DNA of 64,000 nucleotides from Microbulbifer marinus (GTDB lineage: Bacteria; Pseudomonadota; Gammaproteobacteria; Pseudomonadales; Cellvibrionaceae): assembly GCF_900107725.1 (NCBI RefSeq), contig NZ_FNQO01000004.1, positions 174,561 to 238,560 of the forward strand. The letters are read 5' to 3'. Shown here piece by piece: positions 27,304 through 35,473 of this stretch (the stretch's first letter is position 1; every line of letters starts with the position of its first letter). Below the pieces are notes generated by a model that saw only the letters and a list, made by a program, of their open reading frames with translations, made no database searches and was not told the DNA's origin. Made by a program: the position numbers and the translations under genes.

Positions 27304-29155
27304 CCGGGTTGATGGCGTCGCGAAGATCCAGTGTCAGCAGAACCTCGTCCATTTCCGCCCCCGGTGTGGTGACGAAGCCGCAGTTGTCGAACACCGCCAG
27401 CATCGGGCGGTTGTCGCGGCGCACACAGGCCACCATGCGCTCGATGCCACGGGCGCGCGCGATCGCCTCCATCTCCTTCAACAGCGCCGACGCGATCCCC
27501 TTGCCGCGGCGGCTCTCCTTGATCACGAAGGCCACCTCGCAGCTGTTGTCGGCCGGATTGTAGTAATAGCGCCCGACCCCCTGGATCACCTCGGCCTGCC
27601 CCTCGCGGTCGGTAAAGCACAGCGCCAGGTCGCGGCGCTGATCCACGCTGACCAGGCTGCAGGACTTCTCCCGCGACATCTGCGTCACATGGTGGTTGTA
27701 GCGCATCAGCAGGGTTTCCTTGTTGTGGGTATAGAAAAACTCCTGCAGGCGCCTTTCATCGGCGGGCCGCAACGGGCGCAGCGTGTATTCGATACCGTCG
27801 AAGGTAAAGGTCTTGGATTCCACCGGCCCCAGTTCCGGTACCGACGTCGGCGCCTGCTCCTGGTATTCCGGCACCCAGTACAACTGGCGCACCTCATCGA
27901 GCAGGGCGCGGCGGAATTTCGGATGGGCGATACGGATCAGCTCCAGCGCCCGCTCGCGGATCGTCTTGCCGTGCAGCGAGGCGATACCGTACTCGGTGAC
28001 GACATAGTGCACATGCCCCCGCGAAGTCACGACGCCGCCGCCCGGGGTCAGCGTGGTGACGATGCGCGAGCGCGCGCCGTCCTTCGTCGTCGACGGCAGC
28101 GCGATCACCGGTTTGCCGCCGCGGCTCAGGGCCGCGCCGCGGATAAAGTCCACCTGACCGCCGATGCCGCTGTAAAAGCGGCTGCCGATGGAATCGGAGA
28201 CCACCTGTCCGGTCAGGTCCACCTCGATGGCACCGTTGATCGACACCATCTTGTCGTTGCGGGCGATTTTGGTCGGCGAATTGACATGCTCGGCCGGGTA
28301 GAACTCCACGTGCGGGTTGCCGTCGACAAAATCGTACAGGCGCCGGGTGCCCATACAGAAAGTGGCGACTGCCTTGCCGCGGTGAAACGTCTTCTTGCGG
28401 TTGTTGACCACGCCGCTTTTCACCAGGTCGATGATGCCGTCGGAGATCATTTCGGAGTGAATGCCGAGGTCGCGGTGGTTGCCGAGATAGCGCAGTACCG
28501 CATCCGGTATCTTGCCGATGCCCAGCTGCAGTGTCGCCCCGTTGCCGATCAACAGCGACACATACTGGCCGATCTGTTCGGTAACCTGGTCCAGTTCCGG
28601 TGGTTCCAGTTCCGGCAGCTCCTCCGCCGCCTCCAGCCAAGCATCGATCTGCTGGATATGCACGAAGCTGTGACCGTTGGTGCGCGGCATGCGCGGATTC
28701 ACCTGGGCTACCACCTTGCGGGCATAGCGGACCGCCGCCGACACCACGTCGACACTGACACCGAGCGAGCAGTAACCGAATTCGTCCGGCGGACTGACCA
28801 TCACCAGCGCCGCATCCAGCGGCAGCGTATGGTCACTGAACATGCGCGGGATTTCCGACAGGAAGCAGGGGGTGTAATCGGCGCGGCCCTCGGCAATGGC
28901 CTCGCGCACATTGGCACCGCCTATGAACAGCGAATTGACCTTGAACTTGTCACGGAAACGCGGTGTCGCCCAGACATTGTCCGACAGTGTCAGGATATGG
29001 GTGACCTCGATATCGTGCAGGCCGCGGCTGTGCTCGATCAGGTCGGCGACCAGCGCATTGGGAACGGCGGCATTGGAGCCGATAAAGATGCGGCAACCGG
29101 ACTTCAGCAGGTCTCGCCACTGCACCTCCGCGGCGGTTTTCGGACAGCTGAGCAT
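27293..29155 (-). CDS. acetyl-CoA hydrolase/CoA-transferase fused to a GNAT domain
   Basis: A 620-residue two-part protein. Residues about 1-430 form an acetyl-CoA hydrolase/4-hydroxybutyrate CoA-transferase. Its features are GIGKIPDAVL, the central segment around NDKMVSINGAIEVDLTGQV, GGQVDFIRGA, and VTEYGIASLHGKT typical of the family. Residues about 460-620 are a GNAT acetyltransferase (YTLRPLRPADE…, then EVAFVIKESRRGKGIASALL). Such fusions occur in gammaproteobacteria and probably link acyl-CoA turnover to lysine or amine acetylation. The start was set at ATG 29,155, with ACAGG 8 bases upstream; an upstream GTG would add 25 unlikely residues. It stands between the histone-deacetylase-like gene and panD. 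The deacetylase, this protein and Acs make an acetyl-metabolism neighbourhood. Confidence 0.9.
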   Translation of the reverse strand: MLSCPKTAAEVQWRDLLKSGCRIFIGSNAAVPNALVADLIEHSRGLHDIEVTHILTLSDNVWATPRFRDKFKVNSLFIGGANVREAIAEGRADYTPCFLSEIPRMFSDHTLPLDAALVMVSPPDEFGYCSLGVSVDVVSAAVRYARKVVAQVNPRMPRTNGHSFVHIQQIDAWLEAAEELPELEPPELDQVTEQIGQYVSLLIGNGATLQLGIGKIPDAVLRYLGNHRDLGIHSEMISDGIIDLVKSGVVNNRKKTFHRGKAVATFCMGTRRLYDFVDGNPHVEFYPAEHVNSPTKIARNDKMVSINGAIEVDLTGQVVSDSIGSRFYSGIGGQVDFIRGAALSRGGKPVIALPSTTKDGARSRIVTTLTPGGGVVTSRGHVHYVVTEYGIASLHGKTIRERALELIRIAHPKFRRALLDEVRQLYWVPEYQEQAPTSVPELGPVESKTFTFDGIEYTLRPLRPADERRLQEFFYTHNKETLLMRYNHHVTQMSREKSCSLVSVDQRRDLALCFTDREGQAEVIQGVGRYYYNPADNSCEVAFVIKESRRGKGIASALLKEMEAIARARGIERMVACVRRDNRPMLAVFDNCGFVTTPGAEMDEVLLTLDLRDAINPATK

Positions 29156-29334
29156 AATGATGCCTGTCGGTTCGCGGACGACGCAGACATGGTAGTCACT
29201 GCACTGGCGCGCGCCAACTCGGCGCCGCACAGCGGCTCGATAAACAGAAGGGAATCTGCAGCGGCGGCCCGCCCGGGGCGAGCTACGGCCGACCGCTGCG
29301 GCAGAGAGACAGGAAGAGAGAGATACCCGGCGGA

Positions 29335-29721
29335 TCAGGCCTCGGCCAGCTGTACCGGAATGGTATTGGTGCTGCGCTCGACGCGGTTGTTTTCGTCCAG
29401 GTAGACCAGCTTCGGCTGGAAGCTGTCGGCTTCCTGCTCGGTCATCTGCGCATAGGATGCGATGATGATGCGGTCGCCGACCTGCACCCGCCGCGCGGCG
29501 GCGCCGTTCATCGAAATGATGCCCGAACCGCGCTCCGCCAGGATCACATAGGTGTGGAAGCGCTCGCCGTTGCTGACGTTGTAGATATCGATCTTCTCGA
29601 ATTCGCGCAGGCCGGCCAGCTCGACCAGATCCTGGTCAATCGCACAGGAGCCGTCGTACCAGAGCTCGGCCTGGGTCACTGCCGCCATATGCAACTTGCA
29701 CTTCAGCATTTCGATTTGCAT
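29335..29721 (-). CDS. panD: aspartate 1-decarboxylase
   Basis: A 128-residue pyruvoyl enzyme making beta-alanine from aspartate for pantothenate. The self-cleavage site WYDGSCAID places Gly24-Ser25 exactly as in E. coli PanD; cleavage turns Ser25 into the pyruvoyl group. The core [11 protein letters not shown] and [16 protein letters not shown] are conserved. The start at 29,721 is chosen because GAGGAGGGG, which overlaps the panC stop, lies just upstream; the in-frame GTG within that site is not a start. It is 11 bases after panC and surely co-transcribed. Confidence 0.96.
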   Translation of the reverse strand: MQIEMLKCKLHMAAVTQAELWYDGSCAIDQDLVELAGLREFEKIDIYNVSNGERFHTYVILAERGSGIISMNGAAARRVQVGDRIIIASYAQMTEQEADSFQPKLVYLDENNRVERSTNTIPVQLAEA

Positions 29722-29732
29722 TGTTCCCCTCC

Positions 29733-30581
29733 TCACAACTCCAGGGATACGTTGTCGATCAGGCGCGCGGCACTGGTATACATGGCGCCGAGAATCGTGA
29801 TCTGGCGGTCGTCATCGGCCGCCGGCTGCAGGTCCTTGCTGTTGCAGATCGAGAAATAGTCCACGCGGAAGCCCGCCTTCTCGATACGTTTCTTAGCCTC
29901 GCCTTCCAGCTCAGCGAAATCGCGGCGGCCGCCCTCGATTTCACCCTTCACCCAGTTCAGTGACTGGTTCAGCACCGCGACCTTCGGGCGCTCCTGCGGG
30001 GTGATGTAGCCGTTGCGGGAACTCATCGCCAGGCCATCGGCCTCACGGTGCACCGGCGCGGCAATAATCTCGACCGGGATACACAGGTCCTCGACCATCC
30101 GGCGGATCACCGCCAGCTGCTGGAAATCCTTGATACCGAACACGGCCTTGTCCGGCTGCACGATATTGAACAGCTTGGTGACCACAGTGGTCACCCCTTC
30201 GAAGTGGCCCGGGCGGCTGGCGCCGCAGAGCACGTCGGTCATCGCCGGGCAGATCACGCGAGTCTGCTGGTCCATGCCGTTCGGGTAGATCTCGCTCTCG
30301 TCCGGGTGGAACAGGAAATCGCAATCGGCCTCGCGCAGCTTCGCCATGTCCCGCTCCATGGTGCGCGGGTACTTGTCCCAGTCCTCGTTCAGGCCGAACT
30401 GCAGGCGATTGACGAAAATGGACACCACCACCAGATCGCAGTGCTGTTGCGCCGTTTTGACCAGCTCTATATGGGCGTCGTGCAGATTGCCCATGGTGGG
30501 CACGAAGCCGACGGTCTTGCCGTCTTTGCGGGCCTTCGCCAGCGCCTCGCGCAGGCTGGCCACGTGGTGGAAGACTTGCAT
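29733..30581 (-). CDS. panC: pantothenate synthetase
   Basis: A 282-residue ATP-dependent ligase joining pantoate and beta-alanine. The nucleotidyltransferase signature is [14 protein letters not shown], with His34 and His37 in the HxGH position (here HDAH). Further motifs are [30 protein letters not shown] and [15 protein letters not shown], and SSRNGYIT (KMSKS equivalent) closes the site. The start was taken at ATG 30,581, three codons inside a possible GTG, by similarity to the usual MQVFHxVASLR start. panB, which usually precedes panC, is not in the window; upstream is a 370-base gap and a divergent gene. Confidence 0.95.
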   Translation of the reverse strand: MQVFHHVASLREALAKARKDGKTVGFVPTMGNLHDAHIELVKTAQQHCDLVVVSIFVNRLQFGLNEDWDKYPRTMERDMAKLREADCDFLFHPDESEIYPNGMDQQTRVICPAMTDVLCGASRPGHFEGVTTVVTKLFNIVQPDKAVFGIKDFQQLAVIRRMVEDLCIPVEIIAAPVHREADGLAMSSRNGYITPQERPKVAVLNQSLNWVKGEIEGGRRDFAELEGEAKKRIEKAGFRVDYFSICNSKDLQPAADDDRQITILGAMYTSAARLIDNVSLEL

Positions 30582-30884
30582 CGCGATCACTACCGCTTTG
30601 AGTTAATCAGCGCGGCATCATACTCTCTGCGATGGTGCGCCTCAATATCGCCAGAGTGCCTGTTTACAGTCAATTTCGACCGAAAAGCCGCAAACAGGGC
30701 GCGATCTGCTGCAAAAACCCGAAAACCAGAATCATCGTTCGGTTTTTTTCGTCCCCGCCCCCTCCCCACTCCCCGAAGGCCCCGGCCAGGCCGAACGAAT
30801 TAATTGCCACCGGTTCAGGAAAGATTCAGCCCGCGCCGGGCAAACTGCCTCCCACAGTACGAAAAGGCCGCCCCGGCGGCGCTG
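30582..30884. other. non-coding divergent region panC / DUF6515 gene
   Basis: No gene is seen. It is rich in simple C/G stretches and should carry promoters for panC (minus) and the DUF6515 gene (plus). The tandem hairpins at 30,885-30,941 lie at its right end. Confidence 0.4.
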
Positions 30885-30941
30885 TAGAGCCCTCAGAGCT
30901 CTATGAAAGAGCCACATGGCTCTAGTAAGAGCCCTGGGCTC
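30885..30941 (+). promoter_or_regulatory. three tandem hairpins in the leader of the DUF6515 gene
   Basis: Three consecutive stem-loops share a GAGC/GCTC theme: TAGAGC/GCTCTA (30,885-30,903), AGAGCC/GGCTCT (30,908-30,923) and GAGCCC/GGGCTC (30,929-30,941). The third abuts the AGGAG ribosome binding site at 30,942-30,946. They could regulate translation or mRNA stability. No T tract is present. Confidence 0.5.
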
Positions 30942-30954
30942 AGGAGAAAACGCC

Positions 30955-31779
30955 ATGAAACAAATAATCACCGCCATCGCCACCGCCAGCGTGCTGCTGC
31001 TCGCCGGACCGGCGCTCGCCGAAGACCGCCACCACTATCGCGGCAAGCAGGATTCCGATGTCAGCGGCTCGGCGTTCCGCAAAGCCTACAACAAGGAACG
31101 CGCCAAAAGCCGCGAAGAGTGGCGCGAGCGCCGCGGCGACCACCGCCCCGAATATCGCGGCGACCGCCACAGCAACGACCGCGGCAAGCGCCACGACAAG
31201 GGGCACGGGAAGGATCACGACTATGGCCGCAGGAAAGGCCACGACAGGGGTAATCACCAGGGCGAAAACTACGATCGCGACCACAACCGGCGCCACGCCA
31301 AACACGACAAAGGGCGCGACTATCACAAGGGCGAGCGCCGCTACGACCGGGGCTACGAGCGCGGCTACAAACACGGCTACAAGCACGGATACAAATACAG
31401 TCATGACTGGGGCCACAAGCGCCCGCACCACAAGCCTCGCCGCCCCTACTATCGCCCTGACTATCACGCGCACAAACCGCGCTGGCGTCCGGCGCACTAC
31501 CACTACGGCTATCGCTGGAGACACCTGCCGCGCAGTTTTGTCAGCATCAGCGTCGGCGCCCTGAGCTTCTTCTATAGCGACGGGATCTTTTACCGCCCGG
31601 CCAGCTATGGCTATGTGGTAGCAGCTCCGCCGGTCGGTGCCGTGGTGCACAGCCTTCCCGGCTCTGCAGTGGCTCTGGTTTTCGGCGGTCTTCATTATTA
31701 CGTGGCCTACGATACCTACTATCTGTGGGACGGCTACCGCGGCGGCTACCGTGTCGTCGCCAACCCCGGCTTTTATTGA
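30955..31779 (+). CDS. secreted DUF6515-type protein with charged, His/Tyr-rich region
   Basis: A 274-residue exported protein. The signal peptide is residues 1-22 (cleaved after LA in GPALA). Residues about 23-170 are a low-complexity, highly charged region rich in H, R, K, D, G and Y, with tandem YKHG units (…GYKHGYKHGYKY…). A conserved C-terminal domain (about 185-274) has FYSDGIFYRPASYGYVVVAA and GSAVALVFGGLHYYVAYDTY, the DUF6515 pattern. CAGGAG precedes the ATG at 30,955. Function is unknown; the histidines could bind metals. A paralogue (37,783-38,448) flanks the other end of the polyamine operon. Confidence 0.82.
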   Translation: MKQIITAIATASVLLLAGPALAEDRHHYRGKQDSDVSGSAFRKAYNKERAKSREEWRERRGDHRPEYRGDRHSNDRGKRHDKGHGKDHDYGRRKGHDRGNHQGENYDRDHNRRHAKHDKGRDYHKGERRYDRGYERGYKHGYKHGYKYSHDWGHKRPHHKPRRPYYRPDYHAHKPRWRPAHYHYGYRWRHLPRSFVSISVGALSFFYSDGIFYRPASYGYVVAAPPVGAVVHSLPGSAVALVFGGLHYYVAYDTYYLWDGYRGGYRVVANPGFY

Positions 31780-31812
31780 TCAGTCTGTCACGCAATTTGC
31801 CACCCAAACCTC

Positions 31813-31837
31813 AGCGGCCTCCGGGCCGCTTTTTTTG
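31813..31837 (+). terminator. intrinsic terminator of the DUF6515 gene
   Basis: AGCGGCC (31,813-31,819) and GGCCGCT (31,824-31,830) with a 4-base loop, followed by T 31,830-31,837. Confidence 0.9.
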
Positions 31838-31964
31838 TTGTTGTGGTTCGGACAAAAATTTTCCCGCCCCGGCAAAAGCCGAACAAAACTTCAAAACCAA
31901 AACAACTGCACAAACTAGAAAATCTGCGCGCCACAAACCGAATAAAAATTTAATTTTTACCTGC

Positions 31965-31993
31965 TAAAAAATAGCGTTTTTGTTATCTATAGT
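31965..31993 (+). promoter_or_regulatory. possible speA promoter
   Basis: The AT-rich stretch before speA contains TATAGT at 31,988-31,993 as a good -10 candidate. No convincing -35 hexamer is seen 17 bases upstream, so the call rests on the -10 and local AT richness, about 67 bases before the ATG. Confidence 0.3.
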
Positions 31994-32059
31994 TATTGCT
32001 TTCCGGCCTGACTGGGCCCAACATTCGCGCCCCCGCCAATGACCAACTGAACAGGCGCC

Positions 32060-33982
32060 ATGAAACAGCAACAAGTACAAGACTGGACGTGCGAAGACTC
32101 GGCCGAGCTCTACGGAATCCGTAACTGGGGTGCCGGTTATTTTGATTTAAACGAGGCCGGCGAGATCACCGTGCGCGTGGAAAATACCGCCGGAGAAACC
32201 CACAGCGTTTCGCTGATGGATATCGCCCACGGCGCGACTGAGCGCGGTCTCGGCCTGCCACTGCTGCTGCGTATCGAAAACCTCCTCGACGCACAGATTG
32301 CGCGCATCAACGAATCCTTCGCCCGCGCCATCGAGGACTGCGGCTACGGCAACGTGTTCCGCGGCGTCTTCCCGATCAAGGTAAACCAGCAGTGCCAGGT
32401 GATCGAGGAAATCGCCACCGCCGGGCGCAAGTTCAATCACGGTCTCGAGGCCGGCAGCAAGGCGGAACTGATCGCGGCGCTGTCGATTCTGGACAACACC
32501 GAATCGCTGATCGTCTGCAACGGCTACAAGGATGAAGAGTTCATCAACCTGGGCCTACAGGCGCAGCGCCTCGGCGTGCAGGTATTTTTCGTCGTCGAGA
32601 CACCGTCGGAAGTCGAGACCATTATCCGCTGCGCGGAGCGCGAACAGGTGCGCCCCAATATTGGTGCGCGGGTAAAGCTCGCTTCGAAAGTCGGCGGCTA
32701 CTGGAATGCTACCAGCGGCGACCGCAGCATCTTCGGTCTCGGCAGTAACGACCTGATCGCGATGGTCGATCAGCTGCGCAACCACGACATGCTCGACTGC
32801 CTGAAGCTGCTGCACTACCACCTCGGATCCCAGGTGCCGAATATTCGCGATATCCGCACCGGCGTGCTGGAGGCCTGCCGCTATTACGCCGATCTGGTAG
32901 AGGAAGGTGCGGCCATGGGCTACCTGGATCTCGGCGGCGGCCTGGCAGTGGATTACGACGGTTCCAAGACCAATTACACCCACTCGAAAAACTACTCCCT
33001 GGACGAGTATTGCGTGGATGTGGTCGAAGCCATCATGGGCACGCTGGACAGCGAGGGCGTCGCGCACCCGGTGATCATTACCGAGTCCGGCCGCGCCACC
33101 GTTGCCTATTCCTCGGTGCTGCTGTTCGATATTCTCGATACCACCCGTTTCGAGCCGATCGAACTCGAGCACACAAAGGTCGCCGAGGACGATCACCAGA
33201 TGCTGCTGAACCTGCAGGACGCGGTGAACAATGTCAGCGCGAAGAACCTGCAGGAGAGCTACAACGATGCGCTCTACTACCGCGATGAGGTACGCTCCCT
33301 GTACCTGCACGGCCAGGTCAGCCTGCGCGAACGCGCCAATGCGGAAAACCTGTTCCTGCAGGGCGCGCAGCGGATACGCAAGCTGCTCGATGAGGCGGAA
33401 GAAATTCCGGTAGACCTGCAGGCGCTGCCGGAAGTGCTGTCGGATATCTATTATGCGAATATGAGTGTGTTCCAGTCGCTGCCGGACATGTGGGCGATCG
33501 ATCAGGTGTTTCCACTGGTGCCGATTCACCGGCTGGACGAGGCGCCGACGCGCTCGGCGATCATCGCCGACATCACCTGTGACTGCGATGGCAAGATCGA
33601 CCGCTTTATCGGCCGCCAGGAAGAGCAGAAGACACTGCCGCTGCACCAGCTCAAGGACGACGAGGACTATATCCTCGGCACTTTCCTGGTCGGTGCTTAC
33701 CAGGAGACGCTGGGCGACCTGCACAACCTGTTCGGCGATACCAACGTCGTCAGTGTGCGCATTCACGAGGATGGCAGCTTCGATTACAGCCGCGAAATCC
33801 ACGGCGACAGCATTTCCGATGTGCTGAGTTATGTGGAGTATCGGCCGCAGGAATTGTTTGAGCGCTTCCGCAAACTCGCGGAGCGGGCGGTGAAAGAAGG
33901 GCGCATCAGCGCCCAGCAGCGCAAACAGATACTGCACACGTACACCGCCAGCATGAGCGGCTACACCTATTTTGAAAAGTAA
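32060..33982 (+). CDS. speA: biosynthetic arginine decarboxylase
   Basis: A 640-residue PLP enzyme (fold type III) converting arginine to agmatine, the first step of putrescine synthesis. The PLP lysine is Lys107 in FPIKVNQQ. The barrel carries GLEAGSKAEL, HYHLGSQVPNIRDI and YLDLGGGLAVDYDGS, and TESGRATVAYSSVL lies further on; the C-terminal beta domain contains ADITCDCDGKIDRF with the catalytic Cys. Length is close to E. coli SpeA (658), without its long N-terminal extension. AGGC stands just before the ATG. It is the first gene of the polyamine operon with the dehydrogenase, nspC and speB. Confidence 0.96.
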   Translation: MKQQQVQDWTCEDSAELYGIRNWGAGYFDLNEAGEITVRVENTAGETHSVSLMDIAHGATERGLGLPLLLRIENLLDAQIARINESFARAIEDCGYGNVFRGVFPIKVNQQCQVIEEIATAGRKFNHGLEAGSKAELIAALSILDNTESLIVCNGYKDEEFINLGLQAQRLGVQVFFVVETPSEVETIIRCAEREQVRPNIGARVKLASKVGGYWNATSGDRSIFGLGSNDLIAMVDQLRNHDMLDCLKLLHYHLGSQVPNIRDIRTGVLEACRYYADLVEEGAAMGYLDLGGGLAVDYDGSKTNYTHSKNYSLDEYCVDVVEAIMGTLDSEGVAHPVIITESGRATVAYSSVLLFDILDTTRFEPIELEHTKVAEDDHQMLLNLQDAVNNVSAKNLQESYNDALYYRDEVRSLYLHGQVSLRERANAENLFLQGAQRIRKLLDEAEEIPVDLQALPEVLSDIYYANMSVFQSLPDMWAIDQVFPLVPIHRLDEAPTRSAIIADITCDCDGKIDRFIGRQEEQKTLPLHQLKDDEDYILGTFLVGAYQETLGDLHNLFGDTNVVSVRIHEDGSFDYSREIHGDSISDVLSYVEYRPQELFERFRKLAERAVKEGRISAQQRKQILHTYTASMSGYTYFEK

Positions 33983-34065
33983 GTCCGCAGCGCCTTCGAA
34001 AAATAGGGCTGCGGTACCTTCGATGAACAGATCCGCAACGCCTTTTGAAAATAGCGGCGGTTTCC
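33970..34065 (+). repeat. four tandem degenerate 24-base units spanning the speA stop
   Basis: Units start at 33,970 (TTTTGAAAA…), 33,995 (TTCGAAAAA…), 34,019 (TTCGATGAA…) and 34,043 (TTTTGAAAA…), with CCGCAGCGCC-like 3' halves in the first three. The first unit includes the last speA codons and stop. It looks like repeated duplication of the speA 3' end. A GCGGTT/AACCGC hairpin (34,057-34,072) follows before the next ribosome binding site. Confidence 0.65.
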
Positions 34066-34090
34066 GAACCGCAAAAATAAGGAGATTTTA

Positions 34091-35284
34091 ATGGCCAATG
34101 TACTGATCATCGGCGCCGGCGGCGTCGGTCAGGTGGTGGCACACAAGTGCGCCCAGGTACCGGAAGTATTTGAAAATATCACCCTCGCCAGCCGCACCAA
34201 GAGCAAGTGCGACAAGATCGCCGCGATGCTACCGCGCAAAATCGACACCGCGGAAGTGGACGCGGACAATGTGCCGGAGCTGGTCAAGCTGATCGAAAAA
34301 GTGAAGCCGGACATGGTGATCAACGTCGCCCTGCCCTACCAGGATCTGCACATCATGGATGCCTGCCTGGAAACCGGCGTGCACTACCTGGATACCGCCA
34401 ACTACGAGCCGCCGGAAGAGGCCAAGTTCGAGTACAAGTGGCAGTGGGCCTATCAGGATAAATTCGAGAAGGCCGGCCTGATGGCACTGCTCGGCAGTGG
34501 TTTCGATCCAGGGGTGACCAGTGTGTTCACCGCCTATGCGAAGAAGCACCACTTCGACCGCATCAAGACCCTGGATATCATCGACTGCAACGCCGGCGAT
34601 CACGGCCTGCCGTTCGCGACCAATTTCAACCCGGAGATCAATATTCGCGAGATCACCGCTAACGGTCGCTACTGGGAAAACGGCGAGTGGGTAACCACCA
34701 AGCCGATGGAAGAGAAGCGTGTGTTCGATTTCCCCGCCGGCATCGGCGAGAAGGACATCTACCTGCTCTACCATGAGGAGCTGGAATCGCTGTCAAAGCA
34801 CTTCCCGGAAATCGAGCGCGCGCGTTTCTGGATGACCTTCGGCGCCAGTTACCTGAAGCACCTCGAAGTGCTGCAGAATGTCGGCATGACCAGCATCGAG
34901 CCGATCGAATTTCAGGGCCAGGAGATTGTACCGATCCAGTTCCTGAAGGCACTGCTGCCGGATCCGGCCAGCCTCGGCCCGCTGACCAAGGGCAAGACCT
35001 GTATCGGCAATATCATTCGCGGTACCAAAGATGGCGAAGAGAAGATCTACTACGTCTACAACATCAGCGATCACCAGGAGTGTTACAAGGAAGTGCAGTC
35101 CCAGGCCATCTCCTACACTACCGGTGTGCCGGCCATGATCGGTGCCAAGATGATGCTCGAGGGCAAGTGGATGAAGCCGGGGGTCTGGAATATGGAACAG
35201 CTGGATCCCGATCCGTTTATGGAAGACCTGAACAAGTACGGCCTGCCGTGGCAGGAAACCTGGCTGGACAAGCCGTTCAAATAA
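34091..35284 (+). CDS. carboxynorspermidine/carboxyspermidine dehydrogenase
   Basis: A 397-residue NAD(P)H-dependent enzyme of the saccharopine dehydrogenase (Lys9-like) family. It joins putrescine (or diaminopropane) with aspartate semialdehyde to make carboxyspermidine (or carboxynorspermidine). The N-terminal Rossmann fold starts VLIIGAGGVGQVVAHKCA. VINVALPYQDLHIMDACLETG, LLGSGFDPGVTSVFTAY and the NAGDHGLPFATNFNPEIN segment are family hallmarks. AAGGAG precedes the ATG. Its place between speA and nspC fixes the pathway: it replaces the SAM-decarboxylase/spermidine-synthase route. The product, spermidine or norspermidine, depends on the diamine available; with agmatinase in the operon, spermidine is favoured. 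Confidence 0.93.
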   Translation: MANVLIIGAGGVGQVVAHKCAQVPEVFENITLASRTKSKCDKIAAMLPRKIDTAEVDADNVPELVKLIEKVKPDMVINVALPYQDLHIMDACLETGVHYLDTANYEPPEEAKFEYKWQWAYQDKFEKAGLMALLGSGFDPGVTSVFTAYAKKHHFDRIKTLDIIDCNAGDHGLPFATNFNPEINIREITANGRYWENGEWVTTKPMEEKRVFDFPAGIGEKDIYLLYHEELESLSKHFPEIERARFWMTFGASYLKHLEVLQNVGMTSIEPIEFQGQEIVPIQFLKALLPDPASLGPLTKGKTCIGNIIRGTKDGEEKIYYVYNISDHQECYKEVQSQAISYTTGVPAMIGAKMMLEGKWMKPGVWNMEQLDPDPFMEDLNKYGLPWQETWLDKPFK

Positions 35285-35316
35285 TATATTACATGGCGAA
35301 TGCCGGGCGGGACTGC

Positions 35317-35412
35317 TGCCAGGCTCTCTTTGCGGGCCGCGCCGTAAATACATCCCTGTAGGCTTGTCTGCGAGATCCCTCTCGCAGACAGCCCCGCAAA
35401 GAGAGCCTGGCA
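35317..35412. repeat. nested inverted repeat between the dehydrogenase gene and nspC
   Basis: Perfect 20-base outer arms at 35,317-35,336 and 35,393-35,412 (GCTCTCTTTGCGGG…CCCGCAAAGAGAGC core) enclose an inner perfect 11-base hairpin, TGTCTGCGAGA/TCTCGCAGACA (35,365-35,390). It lies inside the operon, so it may be a transposed palindromic element or an mRNA-processing or attenuation structure. Confidence 0.75.
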
Positions 35413-35473
35413 TCATCCCCTTCGCATCTTCCTATTGCGCGCGCAAAACATAACGCAATCAACGAGTGAATCT

